Part shown: positions 50,601 through 62,599 of the stretch, one piece after another
Layout of the letters: every line of letters begins with the position of its first letter
Numbering within the stretch: the stretch's first letter is position 1
NCBI GenBank assembly: GCA_914767715.1
Contig: OU612068.1
Coordinates: 32,612,001-32,676,000, forward strand
Direction: 5' to 3'
DNA length: 64,000 nucleotides
DNA from: Membranipora membranacea
Taxonomy: Eukaryota > Bryozoa > Gymnolaemata > Cheilostomatida > Membraniporidae
Translations under genes and position numbers: made by a program
The notes under the pieces: model-generated
The model's input: the letters and a program-made list of their open reading frames with translations, nothing else
Database searches by the model: none
Told to the model about the DNA's origin: nothing

Positions 50601-53600
50601 ACCATATCCCAGCCCATCAGCGAATCCAGCTCCTACTGCCACTATGTTCTACAATAACAAGAGGGGTTAGGACTTTTTATTTTGGTTGATAATGAGAGCT
50701 TTTAGTCCAACTCAATTTCCACATCATTAAATTATTTGTGACTGAATTTAAGTGCATGAACTCTGGGAGAAAGAAGAACAATTCACTACAAGTGTATTTG
50801 TATTACTACTAACAATGCCTAACAAATGTATTAGCCTTCTACAAACAATGCGGCTCAGTTGCTCAGTTTCACTCTGTTTCATTCAAAATCAAACAATATG
50901 CAATAGGAAGTGATGTAAATTTATGGGGAGTGAATTTTTTTAAATGGATTGTTATCATCATCGTATCAGACTAGCGCATTGCCGGGGCTCATTCTTTTTT
51001 TAACCAGGCACATGCCGTCCCAATAATAATAGATGATAGTGTCTATGTCATGCCCTCTGCACATCAGTTATGTATTAGTAGTCACATGGCCTGTAATCAC
51101 TGTCACACACATGGCTGTGGTTAGGCCTACTTTGCAAACTGGCGACAATCTACAATAATACCAGAGACTATCTATAGTCTCTGATAATACCGTCACAGAG
51201 TAAGGATATATCCTTACTCTGTGATACCGTGATATATCGCCTTTTCAGTTTCTCAGGAACTACTTGTCCCATCTCAAGAATTCTTTCACTGACATGTTGC
51301 TAGTAGTCTGACTTATTTTTGATATCCCAAGTTTTTTTAAACCGCATGTTTATAACTTGATTAATTGTACATTAACTAAAATACATTGAAAACATATAGG
51401 CAGCAATGGGCAAAATGATGCAGTAAATTACGTTATGCAAAAGGGTGATGAAAATCTGTGCAGTATTACATGCAAAGCACATTGTGTACAACAATGGATC
51501 ACCTTTTTTGGGTGATTGTTTAGCATTGAGAGAGAAATGTTTATGCTCATAACTTCTCTACTATTAAATTTATCATCGAACGCCCCGATCAAAACCTCGG
51601 AAATACTCTCTAGTGTAATGTAAGCTGGTGTGTATGACATGTTGTTTAACCAAGGAGTTTGAAACTCCCTGGTTTTTTGGCTGGAAAGGAGTGTATGTTT
51701 TGGACCAAATAAAGCTAGTTTAGCCACAAAAATCCAAATATCTCAAGATGTAAAGCCATAATCAATAATCGCTTCGATCAAAATTTAGACAATCTCCTGC
51801 TGTTCATCATGCTGACAACAAATTTGACTGACATATTTCTGAATTTCTGATTTTTGGCTGGAAAATTTTGTCCAAAATTAGTGAAATTTTGGGTTATTAT
51901 TTGTTACAGTTGTGACAACCAGGATCTGTAATCTGGTAAGATTATTGATGGAAGTGACAGTGCAAGACCAAAATGGTATAATAATAAATTGGAAGTTTTA
52001 GTTTCTGCATTATTGGGGTCACATGTAATGAGGGGTCAGAAATAGCCCTTTTACTATTGCAAAAATCAAGTTTAAGTCTCGAAGACAGGAGGCCTAAAAA
52101 TATGAAGTTTCACTTAAATGTCACACCTCCAGTTAGTGCCATGCCTCCTCTATATGGTGAAAGCAAAAACTAATCAAATACCTCAATAGCAAGGCACAGA
52201 GGGCTCATTTTAAAAAGGGCACTTTTTGCCCCAAAATGAACTTTCAGTGGTCACTGCGACTCAACGTCAAATATTTGGGAGGTTTCAACTGTGAAAATAA
52301 CTATTAGACATGATCCCCAACACAATATTAAAAAGTTTTAAAAAGCGATATATCACGTTAATAAGACCTTCCCTTTTGAAAACGGTGGATGAGTTTTGAC
52401 CAAAATAAAGAGGCAAAAAATGCAGCCGAACAAAAGTCTAACCAAGGAGTAACTCCTTGGTATAACATAGACTGCACAAAGTATTTTTCATCAACTGTTC
52501 AAGAAAGAACTTGACTTTTTAAACATTTTATCTGTCACAATTTTTCTGTGGACACAACTAGTTACGTAGTCAAAAGGATTCATATTTTAGCCACAAACTA
52601 TGTCAACTGGGATGAACATAATTTAAATGACTGCTATTCATGCCCAAGATCCCAATTGCTTTTACCAAAAGTAAGGACCAGCGGATTTCTAAATAGTTTT
52701 ATACCTGGTAGTATTAACATCTTAAATAACAGACATCGCAACACTATCATTGTAATATGGCATTGACAATATTACCAAATAAATGATCTAATCTTATCTA
52801 ATCTAAGTAAATAGATATTACTGGTGGCCAAGTATCCACCAATCTTCCCCTAAAAGCCTCTCTCATCGGTGGGAGAAAAAGGGTGGGAGAAAAACGCACT
52901 TTTCTGCTAATTACATATTATTTTTCTAAAATCCACTATTACCTTGAGTGCACCACATATTTCAACGGTGACTGCGTCTTCTACTACCACTAATCTGAAG
53001 TAATTGGCCTGCAAAAGTCTCTTCAGTACAAGACCATCCTTGACGTCCCGGGAACCTAAAAATGGTAATTAATCAGTATTACACTGAGATACCCTCATAA
53101 AGTACAAGGCAAGCGCATCTATTGCTTCCGTAAGATCAAAGTCCACTAGTCAGGACAGGAGATTATTTATAAGAGCGTAAGAGATCAAGGTTCAATAGAC
53201 CAAGGCAATGACATCTCACCAAGGTGACAGACCCTAGGCTTTTATGGCACTAGATTCCAGCCAGCTGGAACCTCTAAGCTTAAAGTTTCTCTGACAGAAA
53301 ACAGGTATAACTGTGATTTTTAATTCTCTCATGTTTACAAGTTATAGAAGATCAAAGTCCACTAGTCAGGACAGGAGATTATTTATAAGAGCGTAAGAGA
53401 TCAAAGTTCAATAGACCAAGGCAATGATATCAGACCAAGGCAATGATATCTCACCAAGGTGACAGACCCTAGGCTTTCATGGCGCTAGATTCCAGCCAGC
53501 TGGAACCTCTAAGCTTAAAGTTTCTCTGACAGAAAACAGGTATAACTGTGATTTTTAATTCTCTCATGTTTACAAGTTATAGAAGACTTATGAAAACATA

Positions 53601-55611
53601 TACGAGCAGTTCTCACCTATGGTTGCCTCACAGTAGTTTTCAGCGGCCACTTCTGGAGCTAGGTTAGCCCCCATAAGTACATGACAGGGTACAGATATAC
53701 ACTCAGTAATAACATCAGAGATTAGGAGTAATCCACCTCCATCCTTCACGTCTAAACCCTAAAATACAAATCACTCAGTTAGGCAGTGATGTACGCAGTG
53801 ATTGGCTATTGATTGTCTGTGCCCATTATCTCATCATGCTTAGGCCTGTCCAGGCTAGCTGAGGCCACTGTGTGATATGAGCAGATTTGATAAGAGTAAT
53901 CGGCCATTAAACATGATAAACATTGAATAAAATGAACACTAAGTAAATAATGGACGATGGACATCTTGTCCAGGGACTGTAATCTGTATCTACTTATACC
54001 TTTATACCTTTATCGTGCCTAACATAAGAGTAAATAATCTTCTGGGCTCTCAGTAATAAAAGCAATAGGATGAGAATTGTGCCCCATTCAATTCACTAAA
54101 TTTGAGATAGGATTAATAAGTAATTGTTCAAACACTCAATGCAAAGATCCTATAGTTATACTCCCCGATTCACACATTGAAATGGAATAACTCTTTTCTA
54201 CTCACCTTGATGAGAGAAACAGCCATCGCTCCTTTCTTTACATTTCCTAGTAGCTGCTTGCATAGGCCTCTGATAAACTGGTGAGGCACAACAAACACCA
54301 GGATGTCTGCGCCATCGGCTGCTGTGGGCAAATCTGTCACAGCTTTCTGTGAATGACACAGTTACGCATTGCACAAAATATGACACTGCATAATTATTAC
54401 AATAGGTTCCTCTCTGGAACCTTGATTGTTTAAATTGCTGGATCTATGTGTTCCCATCAGTGAAATCAATAATAGAAAGACTGAGAAAAGCAATGATCTT
54501 AGCAACTATTTTGATAAATTGTAGATTGAAGAGCATGCGGAAAAAATATGTAGTGTTGCGATGTAAACCAGCCAAGGAGTACTCACATTTTGGTTAAGAC
54601 AGGCATTTGCAAAATATTGGTAAACATTCTGTGCTAAATATATACAACAAGGCATGATACAAATGAACTACCTCTTAAATTCATATTTTAAGCCCTGCGC
54701 AATTAACTTACCACATTTTCAGGAAGTTTTATGCCCGGCAGATATTTCTTGTTTTCATGCTCATTGTTTATAATCTCCGAAAGCTTCTTACCGTCAAAGA
54801 TCTCTTCATACACATACATATTGACTGTTGAATTAAACTCAGTGTCGCCTCCCTTTACATTGTTTCCTATAATCTTCGCTATTGCCGAGCCCCTGAACAA
54901 AAACCACTGACAATGAAAATCCCCTTCAGAAATTCTTTCATGATTGGGCTCAAGTAAATTACAACCCTCACTCCATAATTTTCGCCAAAGAACGCCAAGC
55001 AGATTTTAAAGTTGCCTCAAAAAGCACTGCTAACGAGGGAGTTCACTGGTTGGCCACTCCAATATTGATGTTGAGGCTGACGCAAATCTGGAGAATCTTA
55101 CATAGGGTAGAGTAATGAGCTGAATGATTTTGTTCTATATTACATATTATGTATTTGCTTACTTTGCAATTATTCTACAATAATTCTTTGCTTGAGAAAC
55201 AAATTTAACTCACCAGTTTCCAGATCCTACAATACAAACTTTCTTCTTTTCTGTTGTGGAGTCTGCCATATCTGCTGCTATTGAATTATTGGAGCTAGAC
55301 AAGTTGGAGAGATGTTGCAGCTGAAATGATATTCTAATATGCCTGTAGAAACTTTGGAGTTTGCTTCCTTGCAACCCAACCAAAAGTAGAGGCAAAAAAT
55401 TATTAGGGTTAGTGTGGTTGTGAGAACTGCAGTTCAACTGTAGCAAGTTGCCTAAACTACTTCTGCCAGTACTTCCAGTTCTAGTGAGGGCAAAATTTCT
55501 GACTACAGAAACTCTATGATAATGTGATGGTATGCTAGTCTTGGAAGGCTGCCCTTTTGTGCTTATGGAGCATGTAAGTACCACTGCCCTAGCTGTGGAT
55601 AAGAGCTTCAT
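47558..55611 (-). CDS. GPD1: NAD-dependent glycerol-3-phosphate dehydrogenase, cytosolic type, with two alternative last exons
   Basis: Minus-strand exons: 55611-55214, 54892-54712, 54346-54206, 53758-53617, 53055-52943, 50648-50418, 50132-50026, then either 48774-48636 or 47654-47558. All phases fit. It reduces dihydroxyacetone phosphate to glycerol 3-phosphate with NADH. Visible are the Rossmann start [14 protein letters not shown], the phosphate/NAD loop FVVPHQF, the SLIKG-type catalytic strand, the active-site Lys region CGALKN(I)VAVGAGF with GYGDNTKAA, and [11 protein letters not shown]. The conventional cytosolic start is probably the ATG at 55269 ([15 protein letters not shown]), giving 355 or 369 aa; vertebrate GPD1 is 349 aa. 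The same frame is open upstream to an ATG at 55611. Confidence 0.93.
48636..48774 (-). CDS. GPD1: GPD proximal alternative last exon (divergent C-terminus)
   Basis: Acceptor CATTTGTAG, then 45 codons: [20 protein letters not shown]...[18 protein letters not shown]... and TAA. It starts with the same FPLF motif and the same phase as the distal exon, so the two are interchangeable ends. It is about 14 residues longer and diverges after the shared helix. Confidence 0.8.
51160..51229. repeat. Twin palindromes in a GPD intron
   Basis: A near-palindrome CAGAGACTAT/CTATAGTCTCTG (about 51161-51183) is followed by a perfect 32-bp palindrome at 51193-51224 (arm TCACAGAGTAAGGATA), flanked by direct repeats TACCG at 51188-51192 and 51225-51229. 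Confidence 0.8.
51648..51674. repeat. ACCAAGGAGTT hairpin repeat
   Basis: AACCAAGGAGTTT followed by AAACTCCCTGGTT. The same small palindrome recurs at 45169-45196 and 52441-52462, with partial copies near 46189, 54569 and 55885. It is a dispersed short palindrome family of unknown nature. Confidence 0.7.
52441..52462. repeat. ACCAAGGAGTT hairpin repeat (compact copy)
   Basis: ACCAAGGAGTAACTCCTTGG, almost perfectly self-complementary. It lies about 790 bp from the copy at 51648-51674. Confidence 0.7.
53134..53584. repeat. Tandem duplication, unit about 216 bp
   Basis: The segment starting GATCAAAGTCCACTAGTCAG at 53134 is repeated from 53350, nearly identical, up to GTTATAGAAG at 53584. The second copy contains an extra ~20-bp internal duplication of CCAAGGCAATGATATC. 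It sits in the GPD intron just downstream of exon 53758-53617 and looks recent. Confidence 0.9.
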
Positions 55612-55689
55612 TCACCTTCCTGAGGGTTTATAAAGAAGAAAAACTGATAGCTTTATTGCCCAAGATCTTTATCTTATGAAGGGGCCCGG

Positions 55690-55766
55690 GTGCGTTCTAT
55701 GTTCCGCTTCGCCGATGTTCCGCTGGTCTATGTTCCGCTTGAAATGGGTCTATAGTCCGCTGTTTT
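55690..55766. repeat. Short GTTCCGCT-type repeats upstream of GPD
   Basis: Four imperfect copies of (T)ATGTTCCGCTT spaced 15-30 bp in the 5' flank of the GPD gene, about 80-150 bp upstream of the outermost possible start. They could be simple repeat decay or a cluster of factor sites. Confidence 0.5.
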
Positions 55767-56089
55767 TTAGACCACTGTATCGATCCTTATTCATCCATAC
55801 AAACTGCTCCATGTTAGTTTAGCCCATTATCAAGGACTAAATTAATCAATAGGACTAGACCTTCTTGCCCATTATAGACCACTAAACCAAGGAGTGACTG
55901 AACTCCACAGCTGAATCTATAGATTGTGAAGATATTCCCCACTGAGTCACCAGTCCATGTACTGACTTTAACTCTTACATTATCTAATGATGGACTATTT
56001 AAGTGCATTGGAACAATGAGTAAGTGATTTGAATCAATTTAACCCTGTTTGAATGTACACTTATTGCATAGGACATCATTGCTGATGAC

Positions 56090-56237
56090 ATGCAAACCAC
56101 AGGCCTTCTGTAGTTGGTGCAAGTCCAGTGGTCGAGTGCCCCAGTGGCCGAGGCCTTTTCTTGAGAGAAAAGGCCTCGACCACTGGGGCACTCTACCACT
56201 GGACTTGCACCAACTATAGAAGGCCTGTGATGCAAAC
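56090..56237. mobile_element. 132-bp foldback MITE with 8-bp TSD ATGCAAAC
   Basis: 56098-56229 is an almost perfect inverted repeat: arms of about 64 bp with three mismatches and a loop of only a few bases, ends CACAGGCC...GGCCTGTG. It is flanked on both sides by ATGCAAAC (56090-56097 and 56230-56237). An 8-bp duplication suggests mobilisation by a hAT-type transposase. It has no coding capacity. Confidence 0.85.
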
Positions 56238-56519
56238 CCTAACTTATGGAACTATATGACTGTCCTGCTTTCATAGCTTCTGTATTTTCTGGAAACCATT
56301 TTGGCGCTTGCTTAATTTGTTGTTTTTGCATTGTCATTGCTGCCAGTCAGATTCCAAAATTCCTCGATTAAAGCAACAAATTAAGCACATGTTAATGACC
56401 CGGAAATGTTAAACCGATTTTGAGCAGAAGTTTCCGAAAGTCACAGCTGGAGAGCTGGCGCTTGAGACGAAGAAGACGCAGGTAAATACGCAGGTAAATA
56501 AGCAAGCGCCAACATGGTT

Positions 56520-58025
56520 TCAGAAGCTATGAGAGCCAGCTGACAGAACAGATTTGCGACATTTCACAACAGTTTGACGAAGGAGTGGAAGCGGATGCCG
56601 GTTTCCTAGACTTCAGTAAAGCTTTCGACCAAGTTGACCACAATAACTTCTTCAGAAACTCGCTTATATCGGAGTTACCCCTCAAGCTACTTTCTAGGTA
56701 CAGAGTCTACTAGAAGGTCAATCCCAAGTATTTACAGTTGATGGCCATAGTTATAGCCCACGCCAAGGTCATCCCAGGGTTCAGTAATTGGCCCAATCCT
56801 GTTCCTGGTCTACATAAACGACCTAGCTGACTCAGTCATATCCAAAACCCGCATGTTCGCAGACGATACGTCATCTGTTCGACCGGTGAAAACTTTTTCC
56901 AGCTCCAAAAAAATCTAGATGCCCTCCAAGTATGGGAGAGTAGTTGGAAGATGGAGTTCAATCCTCTCAAATGCGAACATGTTAAATTTACCCAAAAAAG
57001 AACTAAAGGAGCCAACAACAACCACATACATAATGAAACAGATATCCCTAAGATAAAGGGTGTAAAATACCTAGGATTAAGGCTGGAGAGCTCTCTTAGA
57101 TGGAACAAAAACTTCAACTATATTACCAACAAAGCAGCCAGCATAAGGTGAGGGTTCATAAGAAGAGCACACAATACCATACTTTCTAAAACATCTCAGA
57201 GCAAAAGCTTACCCCATACCATACATGACAAGTTAGCTGGGCTCTATATCTGGTGGTGTATAAACTTGAAGGCTGGGTTGGTCTGGGGGCCCTAGGGGGC
57301 CCTAAAATACTCCCGCCGCCGGCCCCGGGTAACACCCCAGCCGCCCATGCTCTTAAAATATTTGATTTTCTGTAGTTTTATTGTTAGATAACTGTAATAT
57401 ACCAAATTCTAGCAAGTGTTACACAGAATTTTACTATGTATTAATGTTTAAACTAATGCAATTTGTTATAATAGGTTGAAAACTAGACCTCATGACAGCA
57501 AAATAAGCATATAAAACTTCACTAAGCTCTTAGGTGCAAAAGTGGGGTGGTTATGGGATCATCTGGTCTCATAGGGTAATCAGCCCTTATATCTGGTGTT
57601 ACCCTACCAAATAGGGTAACATGTCATGTATGCCCCATACTCGTCAGGCCCATTCTAGAATACACATCAACAGTATGGGATGGTAGCCTGACGCAAGCAC
57701 AAGCAACAAAGCTCGAAGCTGTGTAACGCAAGGCCGTGCGCATGTGTTTACAATGTTCCGCGGTCAGACCACACAACTAGCACCTCGCAGCTGATTGAAC
57801 AACTAGAATGGAAAAACCTAAGTACCAGAATGACGAAGAATTGTACTCTTCCGAGCCATCCACTTTGGTAAAGTAGAGACTGACATGGGAGATTACATCA
57901 ACTTCACCCACATCCTGGCAGTTCTAGAAGGCACAACCCACAGTACCTAATACCTCACTGCAGCACTGACCTCCACAAAAAGAGATTCTTTGTCTCCCCG
58001 CTAAATTGTGAAATGATCTTTTTTA
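56520..58025 (+). mobile_element. CR1-like non-LTR retrotransposon relic (RT domain)
   Basis: Frameshifted RT coding: LDFSKAFDQVDH near 56610, a decayed catalytic Asp region near 56860, then a 66-aa open piece (56951-57151) with MEFNPLKCEH and GVKYLGLRLESSLRW. After an insertion the C-terminal part resumes (57600-58020) with YASTVWD-like, HTTSTSQLIEQLEW and AIHFGKVETD motifs spread over several frames. Many stops and shifts; inactive. Confidence 0.75.
57256..57587. mobile_element. ~332-bp insertion splitting the CR1-like relic
   Basis: The RT relic is interrupted by sequence with no RT resemblance. The break is flanked by the 11-bp direct repeat TATATCTGGTG at 57245-57255 and 57588-57598. 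The left part is GC-rich (GGGGGCCCTAGGGGGCCCT near 57287). The identity of the insert is unknown. Confidence 0.55.
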
Positions 58026-58279
58026 TCACTCTTTGATACTTGTAGATCCTCCTGTGGCAGGTTAAGGTTACAGTAATTGGTGAAAATCTGGTTATACGAT
58101 CTATGACACGGGCTAATACCGATAGACGAGCCTGAAAAAATACTGGAAACTTCAGATGAAGAAACGATTACTCTACAAGTATCAAGTAAGTATGGTATGC
58201 TTAATTGAGTTCAGTGGTAACTTCAGGCCTATATATAGGCATGTCGGCAAAGAGAAATGCTTTCTCTCTGTTTCTGCTA

Positions 58280-59360
58280 TTTGCAGCCGCTAGATGTCTG
58301 CCTGGCATCGACATCTGTTAGTTGCCAAATAGACATCCGGTTACATAAAAGGCATCCAGGCACGTATTTGACAAAGGTGGATTGGTATGTAGCAGAGGAG
58401 GATGGATTGTAGTCACTCATCATCGGGGCGACAACCCCATCTGAATAGGGCTGTAACAGCAAATATTAATGCTCTAAGCCCATTTGGTTGGGTTTGTTAC
58501 ACCAAAAATTTCTGCTCCAAGCCCATACAAATGGGTTTGTTACAGAAAGTATTACTGCTACAAGCTGTTGTACTAAAAATGTTTTCTGTAAATGGCCATC
58601 CGCCACACATCTCTGGTCTATCCTCAGCCTATGCAGATGAGTTTGTTACTGCTCCAAGCCCATATGGATGAGTAGTTGGCAACCATCAGTTGCCATATGG
58701 CCATTCGGATGGGTTTGTTACAGTCACACTTCGAGATTGATACAAGGTGAAATGGATGGCCAGTTAGCATTGCCGCATGGGTATTCGTCATAAGCGGATG
58801 GCCCTTTTATGGAGATATGTTGCTGATGGCCATTTACCGGACACATTTGGCTCATCTGGAAGAATGGTTACAGCAAATATTACTGCTCAAACAAAACCCA
58901 CCCGGATGGAGTTAATTTAGCAAACATTACTATTCCAAGCCTGTCTGGATGGGTTTGTTGCAGCTATAATGCGAAAAATGTGGCCGGTCCACCACAAATC
59001 TTTACGTTAAAGGTCCATCCACTCATGACAAACATCCATTTCACATTATATCAATTTCAAAGCTCGGCAGTCACAAACCAATCCTGTTGCAAATTTTGCA
59101 ACCAGATGGCTTCATGGCAGATGTCAATTGTAAAACAGACCCATCCGGATGGCTATTTGGCAACCGTTGGACACCAAATAGGCGTCCTGATGGGTTTCTT
59201 TCACAGCAAACTCCACCGTAACAAAACCCATCTCTGTCTAAAGTGCATTTGCATCTGTTACAAGCCAATCCTGTCCCATGAATTTTATGTCCGGTAGCGT
59301 TAAAAGCAACCGGAAGCCTATTTGTCCGTTGGGCAACCGACGGCTGCCAAATAGTAGGTT
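58280..59360. repeat. GGATG/CATCC palindrome-rich repeat cluster, diverged copies
   Basis: It contains the terminal motif GTAAATGGCCATCCGCCACA near 58577 and its reverse complement near 58817, with many CATCCGGATGGG-like units between and beyond. A further partial terminal motif lies near 58980. It looks like two or three nested or tandem copies of the family seen at 19890-20345 and 41690-42116. Confidence 0.7.
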
Positions 59361-59444
59361 CTCATCGCAGAATAGCTATCAAAGTCCGAGAAGACAAATT
59401 TAGCATATTGTTTATACCTGGTTCTGGAAGTAGTTCATTGTGTT

Positions 59445-60060
59445 ATGCGATTTTATCTCTGTTCGAACTCCACTGTTTTTGATGGCTATTGCACATTTGC
59501 CTCTAAGCGATCAACTTGCACTTCCAGTATGCCCGTTCATGTCTCCGGCCAAGATAAGCACATCTGCAGCACTGCAACAAACTGTCCAAAATCTGTCTTT
59601 GGCCTCCTCGTCACAGTCTTGCTGTTCGCATAGGCAGAAACGATGTTATAGGTCTGCCTTTTGGTCACCAAGTTCAAATTGATAATCCCCTCAGATTACC
59701 TGGTTACATGACTCATCCCACACCATTCCTCGGTCTTATCCCGCCACTGTTGTACAGCTTGACGCCATCGTCAATGTATCTTGCCTTTCCTCCAGGCCTT
59801 TCTCCTCCCATCTGGTCTCCTGTAGGCATATGTTACGCCTCACCATCGTATCAGCTATCTCTCTACTCTTATTTGTGAGTGTAGCAATGTTTAGGGCCGC
59901 TAGCTTGATAATCGTCTACCTCGCTCGCCTACTTTCCACAAGGTCCCCAACAAGGGAGATGCCTTGGCATAGTCTGGTTCTCTCTGGTTTTATTACAGTC
60001 TGTGGCATAGTTTTTCCGGCCGGATGCTCTGCCTGTTGCTGAACCCGTCTCTATCCAGGA
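59445..60060 (-). pseudogene. Relic of a non-LTR retrotransposon endonuclease (APE/EEP type)
   Basis: On the minus strand, scattered over frames with stops: NVGTL near the N-terminal end, QMGGEKAWRKGK where the family has an ETRW-like motif, a NIVSAYA strand, and PETMNGHTGSA where GDxNGHxG is usual. This order matches the exonuclease-endonuclease-phosphatase domain that precedes RT in CR1/RTE elements. Inactive. Confidence 0.6.
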
Positions 60061-61334
60061 TTGGGACTGGCTGAGTCTGGCACCGGATTGTACATTCCTC
60101 AAGCAAATTTTTCATAATATCATAATATCTACAAAACAACCACCTCTATTGCAGAAATAACTGTTGGTCTTGTTCTTGACTTTTTTGCTAGTTTTCATAT
60201 TTTATCCTGCCCCCTACCTGTTCCAGCTAAGAATTGGTCACTTGCCATAGCACACCAGGACATGTAGGTATATACATAAAGTACATAATTATTTTGCTTT
60301 ATTTTTATCAGATCCTATGCGGAGAAAATTAGTTGTGCATTTGGCTGCGACTTGAGATGATTTTCACCAATCTACATCAGGTTTGTTAAGTTATCATGAA
60401 CGTGAAAAATACCACTTGCCTTTGCCCCATAAGTTAGCCCAGAAGGTACAATATGAGGATTGAAAAAAAAACAAAGCTGAAAGACATAATGCATATGGTA
60501 ATTCGCAGTTGGGCAGTAAAAATATTGACATTGAATGTACATCATATCAACTACCCTTGCGGATAAACTATTTTGGTTCCAAGTTTCAATCAAGGTAATT
60601 TTGTACCGAAAAACATAATATGTCCTGATTGGGAGGTCTGCATCAACCCATCACCCTATCCCTAATGACAGGATACCAGTGCTAAGATGAGAAAGTGTCC
60701 ATCTGTTCATCTTCACACTATTTCAGAGTGACCTACAGTGCTGGTTGGTAAATAGAATTGATATGTACGGGGATGTGAACTATCAGCTGAGGTGTTGAGC
60801 CGCTTGGAGGTAGTGTCCATCATGCCTACCGCGTATCGAGATATGGGTATGTACAAAGGTGTTACTTTCATTTTCATTCCATAAGTACTGTAACCAAAAA
60901 ATAGCTTCTCTGTGGAAGTGTTTATATTTCTATTTATAGCAATCAGCAAATTTTTTTCCCCGGAAAGAAAGTATTTTTACAATCACAATACCTAAATTTG
61001 TTGTCAGTTGTTATAAGTTTTGATAGCAAGAGGTCCTGGGTTCAATTTCCCCTCTTGTTATGAGAGATCTCCCTGCTCATATCCCATAACACGCCGAGCA
61101 ACATAAACCAACACCAACTGAACTGACTCAAAAGTCGCCACTTCTCTAACGACGACTCTACAACTATACTGTGTGGAACATTCTTAGTCTACCGACATCA
61201 AAGAGGCTGTCTATCGGTAATAAACCTATGAAGACAAGAAATTTCAAAAGTTGAAACTTGGTGCATGGCCAACAGGCTCACTCTAAATTATTCAAAAACG
61301 TTCCAAATTATTTTAAAATCGCCAAAAAAGCAAA
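60061..61334. other. Non-coding interval
   Basis: No gene recognised. A single B-box-like string (GGGTTCAATTTCCC near 61029) has no matching A box. Confidence 0.35.
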
Positions 61335-61612
61335 TTGTTTTGGCGGAATATAAAATTGATCTCAGCTGTAAAACACAATTTTTTAGGCATTATTCTTGAC
61401 TCTAATATAACTGATATGAATTACCTCGTGGACCACTGCCGAAAATTCAACCTAATTTTAACATTGATTAGGGCAGCTCTCCCTTATTTTGATAGCAAAA
61501 CAATGGTTGACCTGTATTACCGTTGTTTTACCCACTGGCTTCCTGTCTGGGGGGCAGTGATGACTGCAGCTGGAAGGGGCACTTGTCCTGTACGTGTGTC
61601 TCGTATTTGACC
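61335..61612 (+). pseudogene. RT C-terminal fragment of a non-LTR retrotransposon
   Basis: 91-aa open piece with FLGIILDSNIT, then a helical stretch ending LYYRCFTHWLPVWGA, which is the thumb/connection part of CR1/jockey-like reverse transcriptases. It lacks the catalytic palm. The flanks show no continuation. Confidence 0.65.
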
Positions 61613-62599
61613 TTCAAGCTTTACAATTGGGCTGTCTACGCCCTAGCGCAGGCTATAAGACTGTCCCTTTGCTTTTGACATGTTTCTATTGCAATTATCT
61701 ACAATTTTTGATTAAATCTTTTTTTGCCTTTCTCTGAGTCATACTCAATTGAACTTTATCTATATATGTTATCAATTTTATCTCTAGCAATAAACACACA
61801 TGAAAGAAAAAATTGTCTAACAGTCTTCGAGTTAGGGTGTCAATTACCTCTCTGAAATGTGCAGTCTCACACCACTACCCTCCCTCATATCGGACAAGGG
61901 ATAGAAATACCCATATAGATAATTATGACAAACCTATACACAAAATGACCTAATGACCTAATTTTACACTAGTACCCACTCGGTAGCTAAAACTACATGC
62001 ATCTTTAGTGGCTAGTTATTGCATAGCACCTTTAACATGATAATCCCATAATAACCTGATACTAATAGTTATTTTTCTGGCTGCTTTGCGATGCCAATCA
62101 ATGTTGCAGCTAGCTTTCTGGATAATGTAATCTTTATTTATTTTTTAGACTGCCATAGAAAGACAGAGCATCTTAAAGAAACTCAGTACCATTCACCAGC
62201 TACAAGCAAACAAATAACCACACCTACTGAAGCATCAGTGTTGTGATTTAAAAAAAATTAATGGGCGTTGTAGCCATTTATAATGATTTAAGAACGAGGA
62301 TTTATATTTTGGTCCATTTCCATAATTTTTATATGATCCCCATAGGGGAAAATGGAACTCTATCCTCTGTGCTCCCATAGATCTCAGCCAAACCTCAAAT
62401 GTATTTTCCGGTAATTATTTATTCCTCTCCCTGAGAATAAACCTTAAAATTCATTTTATACGATTATTTTATGGTGTATTTTGATAAAGTATAACAGCTT
62501 CAATACAATGTAATGAGTGATGGATAACCAAAATTTTGTCTTTTTTAAACCAAGGACTAAGCAACTTCCTAATAATATGCAAGTTGCGATTGTTATCAA

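Noticed and set aside
58280-59360. Possible CRISPR-like or satellite array
   Set aside because: The repeated units occur in both orientations at irregular spacing with no constant repeat-spacer pattern, and the genome is eukaryotic.
59440-60042. Plus-strand ORFs with hydrophobic stretches resembling membrane proteins
   Set aside because: They are antisense shadows of the decayed endonuclease domain on the minus strand.
61020-61060. Possible second tRNA-like unit (GGGTTCAATTTCCC)
   Set aside because: No A box at the expected distance and no cloverleaf could be drawn.
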